A DNA stretch of 64,000 nt from Phyllobacterium phragmitis. GTDB taxonomy: Bacteria; Pseudomonadota; Alphaproteobacteria; Rhizobiales; Rhizobiaceae. The stretch's first letter is position 1. The number at the start of each line of letters is the position of its first letter. The stretch spans positions 203,188 to 267,187 of the forward strand of contig NZ_PVBR01000007.1 of NCBI RefSeq assembly GCF_002980495.1, read 5' to 3'. Under the pieces are notes generated by a model. It had not been told where the DNA came from. It saw only the letters and a list, made by a program, of their open reading frames with translations, and ran no database searches. Below, one piece after another: positions 1 through 8,510 of this stretch. The position numbers were made by a program, and so were the translations under genes.

Positions 1-3000
1 CCGGCTGGAAGCGGGTGATCGACAGATTGTTCCAGCGGCTGTAGCCCGAACCGTTGGCCGTCAGCATCACCGCATATTGGCCATTCGACATGAGCTGCGT
101 GGCGCGCTGCGCCTTGAGCGGCGTTTCGATGATGCGCATCGGCGCGTCGTCGAAGCCGCCGCTGTCGACACGCATCGGATTTTCCGTCTTGGCGTGCACC
201 ATCGGAATTTCGCGCGGCGCCTTTTCCTGGAGCAGCAGTTCCGCCGCCTCGATCACCGGATCGCTGTGGAAGCGTTCCCGCATGCGGCCGTCGAATATGA
301 CGTTGTCGACGGCGATGATCGACATGCCGCTATGGTGCGCATAATAATTGCGCACGATGGCGCATTTCTCTCCCTCGCGAACGCGCGACGGGGTGAAATC
401 CACGGAATCGTGGAAGCCGTAGGGGCCGAGCGCGCCGAGCGCCTGCAGGCGCTTGAGATTGGCCACCGCTTCCGCCGGCTGGTATTGGGCGGCAAGCAGG
501 CTCGCATAGGGCGCGATCACCGCATTCTTGGAAAGGCCGCGCTTCAATCCGAGCGTCGGCACACCGAAATTGGTGTATTGATAGTTCATCTCCGGATCGC
601 GCGCATTGTAGGCGGCCTCCGAGATGCCCCAGGGCAGTCCGCGCGAGGTCGCATATTCGATCTGGCGCTTGACGATCAGCTTGTTGGTCTGATCCAGCAT
701 GGAGCCGAGCGGCTCGGTCATCACCAGCGGCGGCATCAGATATTCGAACATCGAGCCGGACCAGGACAGAAGCGCGCCCTTCCAGCCGACGGGGACGAGA
801 AGCCGTCCGAGACGGAACCAGTGATCCACGGGAACGTCGCCCTTGGCGATGGCGAAGAGGCTTGCCAGACGCGCCTCGGAGGCCAGCAGATCGTAGCAGC
901 TCTCGTCGAGCTCGTTTTCCTGCACGCGATAGCCGATCGAGAGCAGGCGGCGCTCCTTGCGCTCGAGAAAATCGAACTGCATGTCGAAAGCAAGCTGGCG
1001 GGCGCGCGTGGCAAGGCCGCGCAGCTGCTCACGCAGCACGTCCGTGTCATGCTCGCCGATGGCATCGTCGGTATGCGCCTTGCAGGTGTCGACGAGAATG
1101 CGGGCCCACTGGCTTGCGGCGAGGCTTTCGGGGCTTCCGATCTCGCTGTTCAGCTCATCGGTCAGCCGGACGATATCATTGGCGTAGAGGGAAAGGTTGA
1201 TCGTGCGGAAGGAGGCGGTCTCCGGCTCCTCCTTGACCGATCTGACGGCGCGGCGGAAATTCGATATGCGTTCTTCGAGCCGGCGGCGCAACGGACGCAG
1301 GATGCGCCTGTCATCGGGTATTTCCGCAATCGTCTCCTCGAGGATATCGTTGACGTCGAGGATGCCGTCGAGGTCGCTCTGCAGATAGACCGATGGCGCC
1401 TCCGCCCATTCCTCCAGCGCAGAGGAAAGCGTGACCAGATGACCCGCCAGATTGCCGCTGTCGACCGAGGAGACATAGAGCGGCATCAAGGGGTTGAGGC
1501 TGGTCGTATCGTACCAGTTGTAGAGATGGCCGCGATATTTCTCCATCTTCTCGACGGTCGAAAGCGTACCGTCGATGCGGCTCAGCGTGTCGGCGAAGCC
1601 GATCCAGCCGAAATCGCGGGCAGCGACGACGGAGAGCAGATAGACGCCGATATTGGTCGGCGACGTGCGCGGCGCGACAATCGGGAAAGGCTCTTCCTGG
1701 AAATTGTCCGGCGGCAGATGGTTGTGGTCCTCATTGGTGAATGCCTCGAAATAACGCCAGGTCCGGCGGGCGAAGCGGCGCAGATCGCCCTTGTCGGAAG
1801 AGCGGACCTCCAGCGTATCCTGCGGCTTGGCCGAGCGGCTGACGAGCCAGGCGATGAGGGGCGAGCAAAACCAGATGAGCACGAAGGGCAGAGCGATCAA
1901 AACCGCCTGGCTTTCCAGCAGAAGCGGGATCAGCAACGCCACACCGGCGATGGCCATCGCGGGCCACATCAGCCTGGCATAATAACCGAGCGTATCGGGC
2001 GATGATTTCTCCTCCGCCGCCGTGCGCCATTCGAGCAGATTGCGATGCGAGACGCCGAGACGGAAACCCGTCCGCACGATGGCATCTGCCATCAGGAAAG
2101 CCGAGTGGGCGATGAATGTGGTGCGCAGCGCCACATCCGCTATGCCAAGCGTCATATCGGTCAGGATGGATTGCAGATGACCCTTCAGCGAAAAGTCCAT
2201 GCTGGCCGGTATGAGATTGGTGACCAGACCGAAGGTCGGGGCGACGAACATGCTCGCCAGCAGAAAAAACTGCCACAGCGCCGCCGCACCGAGCGGCAGG
2301 AGAGACCAGCCCGCGATGGAAGCGAGAACCCAGAAGATCGGATTGAGCGAGCGGCGCAGATTGTCCGCCATCTTCCAGCGCGTGATCGGCGTGACGCCGC
2401 GACCGGACGAGAAGAGATAGGGCAGAAGCTGCCAGTCGCCCCGCGCCCAGCGATGGTGGCGCGATAGGTCGACATTATACCCGGTCGGGTAGTCCTCGAC
2501 GATTTCGACGTCGCTGACCAGAGCGCTGCGCGCATAGCCGCCCTCGAGAAGGTCATGGCTGAGGATGGTGTTTTCCTCGATGCGCCCCGCCATCGCCTTT
2601 TCGAAGGCGTCGACATCGTAGAGACCCTTGCCGGTGAAGGTGCCTTCACCGAGGAGATCCTGATAAACATCGGAAACGGCGAAGACATATGGGTCGATGC
2701 CGCGATTGACCGAGAAGACACGCTGCAGGAACGATGCATCGTCGCCGGTCGTCAGCGATGGCGTGACGCGCGGCTGCAAGATACCGTAGCCGCGAACCAC
2801 GCTACCCGATTTCTCCTCGATCACCGGTCGGTTGAGCGGGTGGCTGAGCTTGCCCGCGAGATGGGTGACCGATTCCGGCGTCAGCCTTGTATCGGCGTCG
2901 AGCGTCATGACGAATTTCACGCCCGATGGCAGCTGCTCATCGGCGGGGAAGAAGCTCGTATCCTGATCGCCGCGCAAAAGCAGGTTGAGCTCGTGCAGCT

Positions 3001-4786
3001 TGCCGCGCTTACGCTCCCAACCCATCCAGCATCCCTGCTTGGGATTGAACAGGCGGCGGCGGTGCAGGATGAAGAAGCGCGGCTGTCCCTCGCCGGTATA
3101 GTGATAGTTCAGCTTGGCGATTTCGGCGCGCGCATATTCGAGGACCTCCATATCGGCCGCCGCCATCTCCTCGTCCGAGTCGAGCCAATCGCTGACCAGG
3201 GCGAAATAGACCTCGCCGCGCGGATTGGTGAGGTAATGGACCTCGAGATTGCGGATATGCTCATCGACGGAATCACGCGAGGTGATGAAGGTCGGCACCG
3301 CCACCAGCGTGCGCGCTTCCGCCGGCACGCCTTCCTTGTATTCGTAGCCGATGAGCCGCGTCGGCTGGACGAACCAGGGCACCAGCGAATTGAACAACGC
3401 GTATGCGGCATCGACCGTCGGGAAGACGGCCAGCAGCGTGAAGGCCGCGACGGTGCCGGACGAAAGGCCAAGCCTGGTCAGGCAATAATGCACGATCGCG
3501 AGCGTAATCAGCGAAATGATGCCGATCGGCGCCGCGAGGCCCCAGAGCCCGAGGCTGCGATAGAAACGCAACAGGCGCAGCGACAAAGGCGGCTCGTAGC
3601 CGCAGATGCGCTCGAGTTCGAGCCTGCCCTCGCCCGCCAGATAATATGCGACGGCGCCGGTGCCCCTGGCTTCTTCATGGCCGGCTGTCTCGGCGCGGTT
3701 GCCGTCTTCGGCAAGCCTCAGCGCCGCCCATGTGATGTCGATCTCACCCAGTCGCGAATGGCGCGCCATCTTCTCGATGGTGATGCGATAGGCGTTGCGG
3801 GAACGGAAATCGAGTTTCTGGAAATCGCTATGCTCGCGCAGGATGGTGTCGACCTCGTTGACGGTCTCGAACCACGAGGTCCAATCCACGTCATCGATCG
3901 ACTTGAGGCTGCGGACGATGTTGCCCATCGAAACACCGCCTGTCGATTGACGGGCATGTTCCTGGATGATGGCGTCCTCGGCATCGCTGCCGTGCTTTTC
4001 GAGTTCCTCTTCCAGCCAATCGGCGGCAGCGCCCACATCGGTCGAACCGCCGCGCAGGCGATAGAGCAGATGCGTCGCAAAAGTGCTGTCACGGGCCGCT
4101 TCGTCATATTTGCACAGGACCTGATCCAGTTCCTCCTTGGACTGGGCAAGGGCGATCTCGTCGGCCACCTTGTTGGCGGCATTGCGCATTCCGCGGGCGC
4201 GATCGACACGCAGCGCCAGACGGCGGGCATTCTCGATGAGAACGAAACGCACGGCGGAAGGCAGCGCCCACAATTCGCCGATGCGCAGGGGCTCCACGGT
4301 CTGGAAACCATTGACGATCGCCGTCAGCGTCTTCAGCGAAAAATTGCTGTCGGTATGGGCCACGTAGAGCCAGGCCAGCGCGAAGATGCGCGGCATGCCC
4401 TCGACGGGCGGGAAAGGCGGCAACTGGCGCAAAAAGCGTGTGGGCAGATCGCGGCGCACCTGCTGGATGTTCTTGTCCACGGTATAATGATTGTCGAGCA
4501 GCCATTGCGCGGCCGGCGTGATCGTTTCTCCGGCGCGGGAGGCGGCATCGGAGGAGCGATAGGCATGCAGGATCAGCCGGGCGTTTTCCGACAGCCGTTT
4601 CTCGAAAGCGAAGGGCTCGTATTCCGGCAGACGGATGTTCTCATTCTGCGCGACGTCCGCCGCAAGCTTCTGCAGATCTTCAGGCGACTTGTAGGGAGCG
4701 CGGATGGGAATCGGCAACTCGGAAAGAAGCTTCCCCTCAGGCTTGCGGGAAAAGAACGACGACATGGAGAAAGACAAAGCCGGCAT
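1..4786 (-). CDS. cgs: Cyclic beta-1,2-glucan synthase, 3' end beyond window
   Basis: This inner-membrane enzyme uses UDP-glucose to initiate, elongate and cyclise periplasmic beta-1,2-glucans (ChvB/NdvB/Cgs family of Agrobacterium, Rhizobium and Brucella). The frame is open for about 1,595 residues to the window edge. Family members are near 2,800 residues, so the C-terminal part is outside. A glycosyltransferase region carries TLDADT near residue 627 and HHRWARGDW near 776, followed by hydrophobic segments. A glycoamylase-like region follows, with RGLPWGISEAAYN near 1,382 and YYAHHSGMS near 1,482. I chose the ATG at 4786 because purine-rich sequence lies just upstream. An in-frame ATG at 4765 (MSSFFSRKPEGK) is an equally possible start. 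A tight hairpin lies about 40 bases upstream. The gene is expected to be monocistronic, with cysA behind it on the same strand. Confidence 0.95.
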   Translation of the reverse strand, partial: MPALSFSMSSFFSRKPEGKLLSELPIPIRAPYKSPEDLQKLAADVAQNENIRLPEYEPFAFEKRLSENARLILHAYRSSDAASRAGETITPAAQWLLDNHYTVDKNIQQVRRDLPTRFLRQLPPFPPVEGMPRIFALAWLYVAHTDSNFSLKTLTAIVNGFQTVEPLRIGELWALPSAVRFVLIENARRLALRVDRARGMRNAANKVADEIALAQSKEELDQVLCKYDEAARDSTFATHLLYRLRGGSTDVGAAADWLEEELEKHGSDAEDAIIQEHARQSTGGVSMGNIVRSLKSIDDVDWTSWFETVNEVDTILREHSDFQKLDFRSRNAYRITIEKMARHSRLGEIDITWAALRLAEDGNRAETAGHEEARGTGAVAYYLAGEGRLELERICGYEPPLSLRLLRFYRSLGLWGLAAPIGIISLITLAIVHYCLTRLGLSSGTVAAFTLLAVFPTVDAAYALFNSLVPWFVQPTRLIGYEYKEGVPAEARTLVAVPTFITSRDSVDEHIRNLEVHYLTNPRGEVYFALVSDWLDSDEEMAAADMEVLEYARAEIAKLNYHYTGEGQPRFFILHRRRLFNPKQGCWMGWERKRGKLHELNLLLRGDQDTSFFPADEQLPSGVKFVMTLDADTRLTPESVTHLAGKLSHPLNRPVIEEKSGSVVRGYGILQPRVTPSLTTGDDASFLQRVFSVNRGIDPYVFAVSDVYQDLLGEGTFTGKGLYDVDAFEKAMAGRIEENTILSHDLLEGGYARSALVSDVEIVEDYPTGYNVDLSRHHRWARGDWQLLPYLFSSGRGVTPITRWKMADNLRRSLNPIFWVLASIAGWSLLPLGAAALWQFFLLASMFVAPTFGLVTNLIPASMDFSLKGHLQSILTDMTLGIADVALRTTFIAHSAFLMADAIVRTGFRLGVSHRNLLEWRTAAEEKSSPDTLGYYARLMWPAMAIAGVALLIPLLLESQAVLIALPFVLIWFCSPLIAWLVSRSAKPQDTLEVRSSDKGDLRRFARRTWRYFEAFTNEDHNHLPPDNFQEEPFPIVAPRTSPTNIGVYLLSVVAARDFGWIGFADTLSRIDGTLSTVEKMEKYRGHLYNWYDTTSLNPLMPLYVSSVDSGNLAGHLVTLSSALEEWAEAPSVYLQSDLDGILDVNDILEETIAEIPDDRRILRPLRRRLEERISNFRRAVRSVKEEPETASFRTINLSLYANDIVRLTDELNSEIGSPESLAASQWARILVDTCKAHTDDAIGEHDTDVLREQLRGLATRARQLAFDMQFDFLERKERRLLSIGYRVQENELDESCYDLLASEARLASLFAIAKGDVPVDHWFRLGRLLVPVGWKGALLSWSGSMFEYLMPPLVMTEPLGSMLDQTNKLIVKRQIEYATSRGLPWGISEAAYNARDPEMNYQYTNFGVPTLGLKRGLSKNAVIAPYASLLAAQYQPAEAVANLKRLQALGALGPYGFHDSVDFTPSRVREGEKCAIVRNYYAHHSGMSIIAVDNVIFDGRMRERFHSDPVIEAAELLLQEKAPREIPMVHAKTENPMRVDSGGFDDAPMRIIETPLKAQRATQLMSNGQYAVMLTANGSGYSRWNNLSITRFQP

Positions 4787-4826
4787 ATGCCCTTGCAGCC
4801 TTATGAATTGAGACAGTTTTCACGTT

Positions 4827-4843
4827 CCGGGTCGAAGACCCGG
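4827..4843. other. Compact hairpin in the cgs leader
   Basis: A perfect 7-bp stem, CCGGGTC/GACCCGG, with a GAA loop lies about 40 bases upstream of the cgs start. It would fall in the cgs 5' untranslated region or terminate a short leader. No T-run follows on either strand. The remaining sequence between cgs and cysA (4787-5069) shows no open frame I believe in. Confidence 0.35.
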
Positions 4844-5069
4844 AGCAAACAGGCTGGTTCCGTACCGAAGCCTTTGAATGGATACGCCCCAGCCTCGACC
4901 CGTGGTTGCTGACTAGATTTGGCCAAATTGCGTCGGATGGTCCCGAGTTCGGCTAAATCACTTCATCCGCAACGCACAAATCGTTCTGCATGTTAATCTT
5001 GCGTTAGAAGGCACGCATCCGCAAGGCGCTTCTGCGCGCCGCGGCCGCTGTATACACGCAAGGCCTATG

Positions 5070-6119
5070 TCATGGCTTGGCGGGGAAGAGCTTCCAGTGC
5101 TTCGGTTTGAAGGCGACGCGGCTCTTCTCGGCAGATGGATGATCGGCGGGGACCTCTATTTCGACGCGATCGCGCCCGCCGCCGATTTCCAGTTCGACGC
5201 GGCGTGTGCCGGCGGCCCGGCGGCTCGCCGCAACCGTGCCGACGATGCAGCCGCCGGAACTCTCGATCAGCTCGACATCATGCGGACGGAAAAAGAGCGT
5301 CGCCTCGCCATCCGGCACGTCGCCTGCCGACAGACCGATATTGCGGTCGGCGCACCACACCACGCCATTCTCTATCCTGACGGGAAGCGCGCTCGATTCG
5401 CCGATGAAGCCGTAGACGAAAGGTGAATTTGGCCGATCATAGACCTCGTCGGGCGTGCCGATCTGCTCGATGCGGCCCTGGCTCATGACGACGACGCGAT
5501 CGGCCAGTTCCAGCGCCTCGTCCTGATCGTGGGTGACGAATACGGTCGTATACCCGGTCTTGTCGTGAATTTCGCGAAGCCAGCGCCGCAGCTCCTTGCG
5601 CACCTGCGCATCCAGTGCGCCGAAAGGTTCGTCGAGCAGCAGCACCCTCGGCTCGATGGCCATGGCGCGGGCGAGCGCCACGCGCTGCCGCTGGCCGCCC
5701 GAGAGCTGTGTCGGATAGCGTTTCTCCAGCCCGCCCAGCTGGACGAAATCAAGCAGCTCCAGCGCGCGGCGGCGGATTTCTCCCTTCGCCGGACGATCCG
5801 AAGACGGACGCACCTTGAGGCCGAAGCCGACATTGTCGAGGACGGTCATGTGCCTGAACAGCGCATAATGCTGGAAGACGAAGCCGACATTGCGCTCCTG
5901 CACGGTCTTTTGCGAGGCATCCTCGTCGCCGAAGAACACCGTCCCTTCCGTCGGCGTTTCCAGCCCCGCGATAAGGCGCAAGAGCGTGGTCTTGCCGGAG
6001 CCGGAGGGGCCCAGCAGCGCGATCAGTTCGCCCGAGCCTATATCCAGCGAAACATTGTGCAGCGCCGGAAACCGGTCGAACTCCTTGCGCACATCGACAG
6101 CGCGAACATCCATCATCAA
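5070..6119 (-). CDS. cysA: Sulfate/thiosulfate ABC transporter ATP-binding protein CysA
   Basis: ATPase subunit that would energise sulfate/thiosulfate import with permeases CysT and CysW and a periplasmic sulfate-binding protein. The 349 residues contain Walker [11 protein letters not shown]-loop [12 protein letters not shown], signature [14 protein letters not shown], Walker [13 protein letters not shown] and the H-loop [11 protein letters not shown]-terminal TOBE-like regulatory segment follows (about residues 235-349). Three ATGs in a row open the gene (6119, 6116, 6113) behind GAAAGGA, so the exact start is uncertain by two codons. The only neighbour upstream on the same strand is a broken cysW. 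No cysT or binding-protein gene is visible, so this ATPase appears stranded unless partners lie elsewhere. The assignment to sulfate rests on the CysA-like sequence and on the adjacent cysW relic. Confidence 0.88.
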   Translation of the reverse strand: MMMDVRAVDVRKEFDRFPALHNVSLDIGSGELIALLGPSGSGKTTLLRLIAGLETPTEGTVFFGDEDASQKTVQERNVGFVFQHYALFRHMTVLDNVGFGLKVRPSSDRPAKGEIRRRALELLDFVQLGGLEKRYPTQLSGGQRQRVALARAMAIEPRVLLLDEPFGALDAQVRKELRRWLREIHDKTGYTTVFVTHDQDEALELADRVVVMSQGRIEQIGTPDEVYDRPNSPFVYGFIGESSALPVRIENGVVWCADRNIGLSAGDVPDGEATLFFRPHDVELIESSGGCIVGTVAASRRAAGTRRVELEIGGGRDRVEIEVPADHPSAEKSRVAFKPKHWKLFPAKP

Positions 6120-6124
6120 TCCTT

Positions 6125-6455
6125 TCAGCGTCTAGACGCGGTTCCCGTTTTGGCGCACAGGAGGAACCGCCCTATCAAACAACGCAAGCCGCATGCCACC
6201 GCAAAGGCGGCAACGAGGTTATATTCGTTATAGAGAATTTCCACATGCAGCGGCATGGTGTCGGTCAATCCGCGAATATGGCCGCGAATATGGCCCGAGA
6301 CCACCGACACGGCGCCGAATTCTCCCATGACGCGGGCATTGCAGAGAAGCGCGCCATAAAGCAAGCCCCATTTGATGTTCGGCAGCGTCACATGACGGAA
6401 TGTCTGCCAGCCGCCGGCGCCGAGGACAAGCGCCGCCTCCTCGTCGCCTGTTCAG
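6125..6455 (-). pseudogene. cysW: Decayed cysW (sulfate permease) C-terminal fragment
   Basis: Translation in one frame gives the conserved C-terminal permease stretch of CysW: an [15 protein letters not shown] segment, then [26 protein letters not shown] and [17 protein letters not shown] sequence. The fragment has no credible start: a stop codon (TGA) sits directly upstream of the conserved part near 6455. The end is also altered: after AAFAVA the expected hydrophobic tail is replaced by [10 protein letters not shown] before the stop at 6125. The motif GHIRG is duplicated in tandem (GHIRGHIRG). The fragment lies 5 bases from cysA, the usual cysW-cysA order. It is a relic of a sulfate operon whose cysT and binding-protein genes are absent here. 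Confidence 0.8.
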
Positions 6456-6682
6456 GGGATGAACAGACCATATCGAACCATTGCGCTATCTCCGTGCTGA
6501 TATCCATTAGAGGCTACCAGATCACTGGAGAATGCGGGAACGCTATAAACCATCTATTTTAGTAGGATTTATGAAAATTTTCCGCACGATGCGGGAGAAA
6601 CGGGGAATTATATCCCAAAAGGCGCCCTGGACCGATAAATGCTTGCGCGCGTCTCGCGCATCTGGGCCAGGGCAGGCGAACA

Positions 6683-6707
6683 GCGCGGCGGCTTATGACC
6701 GCCGCGC
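6683..6707 (-). terminator. GC-rich hairpin after the small-protein operon
   Basis: The arms GCGCGGCGG and CCGCCGCGC pair around a 7-base loop, 20 bases downstream of the stop of the 6727-6936 gene. This suits a terminator on the minus strand, although the following T-run is poor. The rest of 6456-6726 shows no coding sequence I can support. Confidence 0.45.
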
Positions 6708-6726
6708 GATATCGACCGGAACCGGT

Positions 6727-6936
6727 TTATCGATGATTGCGCACGATGTGGGAAAAATCCCTGGTCACCGGCAGCGTATCGGCATAGGCGAAGCGGATCA
6801 GGGCGCGGTCATGGGCAATCTCGGCGGCAATATTGGCGCCCGGACTCATACCGGCGCCGGCCGGCATGATGAACGTTGCGACGGTCAGCGCGGCGGCTGC
6901 GGCGAGGCCGAGACGTTTTTCGGTGCGTGAATTCAT
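6727..6936 (-). CDS. Small exported protein of unknown function
   Basis: This encodes 69 residues. The start is set by an excellent ribosome-binding site (AAGGAGACGGAC directly before ATG). The N-terminus MNSRTEKRLGLAAAAALTVA is basic and then hydrophobic, like a Sec signal peptide with possible cleavage after PAGAG. The mature part would be only about 40 residues and carries no cysteine. It lies 10 bases downstream of the eight-cysteine protein gene, so the two are almost certainly one operon. I do not recognise the family. The signal peptide suggests a periplasmic role linked to its neighbour, but that is inference. Confidence 0.65.
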   Translation of the reverse strand: MNSRTEKRLGLAAAAALTVATFIMPAGAGMSPGANIAAEIAHDRALIRFAYADTLPVTRDFSHIVRNHR

Positions 6937-6946
6937 GTCCGTCTCC

Positions 6947-7453
6947 TTAGTGAAAGGTAGCCCGCTGCGGGCGGAAGAGAATGTCGTCGATGGCGTGTTT
7001 CGGTATTGGCAGCAAAGTCTGACCGAAATCGGCCAGAGTGTCGGCGAAAATGCGGGCGGCATCGGCCACTTCGTCGCAGCGTACCGAACAGGAGATGGCC
7101 GCAAGGCAGGTGTGCGCCGCCGGCTCATCACCATTCTGCATGGCCGAAACCAGGCCGAGCGTCAGGCATTCCTCGCGGCAGACATGGTGCGAACCGAACG
7201 GGAAAGCCCTGAGCGGACAGGCGGCGCAGTGCTGGAGGATGCGTATGAAATGCGACAGTTCGGCCAGCGCCTGCTTGCCGGCGGAGACGCCGAGCGCTTC
7301 AGCATAGAGTGTCCACGCCATTTCCCACGGGATCACCGAACCGGTCTCGAAGCCCGAGGTCCAGCGGCGGTAACCTTCCAGGACAAGCTTCTCGGGGATG
7401 CGCTCGAAATAGCAGCTATTGGAACCGCTCAGCTCGGAAATGCGGATATTCAT
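6947..7453 (-). CDS. Conserved cysteine-rich protein of unknown function
   Basis: A 168-residue protein without a signal peptide or membrane segment. It has eight cysteines in spaced sets: C14, C76-x2-C79, C92-x3-C96 after HH89-90, and C116-x5-C122-x3-C126. This looks like a metal, iron-sulfur or redox binding pattern, but I cannot name the domain. The opening ISELSGSNSCYFERIPEKL and the EGYRRWTSGF segment give the impression of a conserved rhizobial family of unknown role. Its ATG overlaps the stop of a small upstream frame (ATGA), and a signal-peptide gene follows 10 bases downstream. A palindrome resembling an Irr iron-control element lies about 320 bases upstream, so iron- or heme-related function is a hypothesis only. 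Confidence 0.75.
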   Translation of the reverse strand: MNIRISELSGSNSCYFERIPEKLVLEGYRRWTSGFETGSVIPWEMAWTLYAEALGVSAGKQALAELSHFIRILQHCAACPLRAFPFGSHHVCREECLTLGLVSAMQNGDEPAAHTCLAAISCSVRCDEVADAARIFADTLADFGQTLLPIPKHAIDDILFRPQRATFH

Positions 7454-7641
7454 GCCCGCCTCCCCGGCATTTCGCCGTGACAGGACATGCTTTTCACGCT
7501 TTCACAAGCTTTGGCACAAGCTCCGGATAAGCCAAGACGCGAAAGCGCCGGCTGCGGATAAAAACGGCCTGTCGGCAACAGATCAAGCTGCCACGACAGC
7601 CCTTCCACCGCGCTGAGGCGGTGTACATCAAGACCAATCAT
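7450..7641 (-). CDS. Possible small protein translated ahead of the cysteine-rich protein
   Basis: A 63-residue frame begins MIGLDVHRLSAVEGLSWQL and ends with three cysteines in its last third. The ATG at 7641 is preceded by GGAGG with five bases between. The frame ends in an ATGA overlap with the next gene, which is typical of coupled genes. I do not recognise the sequence. It may be a real small protein or a leader frame that couples translation of the downstream gene. Confidence 0.4.
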   Translation of the reverse strand: MIGLDVHRLSAVEGLSWQLDLLPTGRFYPQPALSRLGLSGACAKACESVKSMSCHGEMPGRRA

Positions 7642-7774
7642 CAGGTCCTCCAATCGAACGGGTTCAAGGCCCAGACATCAAAGGCTATGCCCATGCAGGC
7701 ACGCATGCATAAAGCCGCCAGTTCGCCCGAATGTCAAATACTATTTCTGAAAAAGCCTTAAAATATCAATAGGT

Positions 7775-7787
7775 TAGAATTATTCTA
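7775..7787. promoter_or_regulatory. Palindrome resembling an Irr iron-control element
   Basis: TAGAATTATTCTA is a perfect 13-base palindrome inside an AT-rich stretch (about 7730-7830) upstream of the 7641-6727 operon. It resembles, from memory, the TTAGAA-N3-TTCTAA-type iron-control element bound by the rhizobial heme-responsive regulator Irr. The outer positions are only partly symmetric. The rest of 7654-7919 holds no gene. Confidence 0.4.
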
Positions 7788-7919
7788 GAGTAAAATAGTC
7801 ATATTATATCATATCCCGACTATACGGTATCGTGGCGTTGAACCATTCTGCACCGTCAGCGCAGCGGAACCGCTGCCACTACGATGGAATCATGGCTGCA
7901 TCTCCCACCCTTCTGCCTA

Positions 7920-8510
7920 TCAGCCGGCGATCAGCCGTTTCAGTTTCTGCAATGCAGTCTCAGCGCTTTCCCCATAGGCGATCGTACCCTTGAAGCGGCC
8001 GTTTCGGTCGAGGAGGAAAACCGAGGCGGTGTGATCCATGGTGTAGCCGCCATCATCGAGCGGCACCTTCCTGGCATAGATCTTCCAGCCGGCGATCAGC
8101 TTGGCCATCTCTGCCGGATCGCCGGTGATCCCGGTGATGCGGTCGGTGAAATTGCCGGTATAGGCTTTCATCACCTCCGGCGTATCGCGTTCGGGATCGA
8201 CGGTGATGAAGAACGCGCGCAAATCCTTGCCTTCCTCGCCCAGCTGACCGAGCCAGCCGGCAAGCTCGTAAAGCGTGGTGGGGCAGATATCCGGGCAGTG
8301 GGTGAAGCCGAAGAACAGCACGCTCGGATGCCCCTCGAACGCCTTTTCGCTCATCGGCTTGCCATCCTGATCGACCAGATTGAACGGGACGCCGAGTTCC
8401 GCCGTCTGTTGACCTGATTGGAATTTACCGAACCCGGAGGCTGCGACGAGGAACAGGCAGAGGACGGCTATCGCCGCCCAAAGCCCGTAACGGATGATCC
8501 TGATATTCAT
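7920..8510 (-). CDS. SCO1/SenC-family copper chaperone
   Basis: A membrane-anchored thioredoxin-fold protein of the SCO1/SenC/PrrC family, which delivers copper to the CuA site of cytochrome c oxidase or serves as a periplasmic thiol reductase. The 196 residues begin with one transmembrane anchor (about 7-26). The copper-ligand motif CPDIC is at residues 72-76, and the third ligand, H160, is in YTMDHTASVF. Its start overlaps the stop of the upstream copper-binding fusion gene by one base (TGATG), so the pair is translationally coupled. The periplasmic copper-relay function fits the neighbours well. Confidence 0.92.
   Translation of the reverse strand: MNIRIIRYGLWAAIAVLCLFLVAASGFGKFQSGQQTAELGVPFNLVDQDGKPMSEKAFEGHPSVLFFGFTHCPDICPTTLYELAGWLGQLGEEGKDLRAFFITVDPERDTPEVMKAYTGNFTDRITGITGDPAEMAKLIAGWKIYARKVPLDDGGYTMDHTASVFLLDRNGRFKGTIAYGESAETALQKLKRLIAG

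Noticed and set aside
77..4912. Long plus-strand open frames of 642 and 785 residues opposite cgs
   Set aside because: They are antisense to a well-conserved coding sequence, have no recognisable domains and reflect high GC at third positions.
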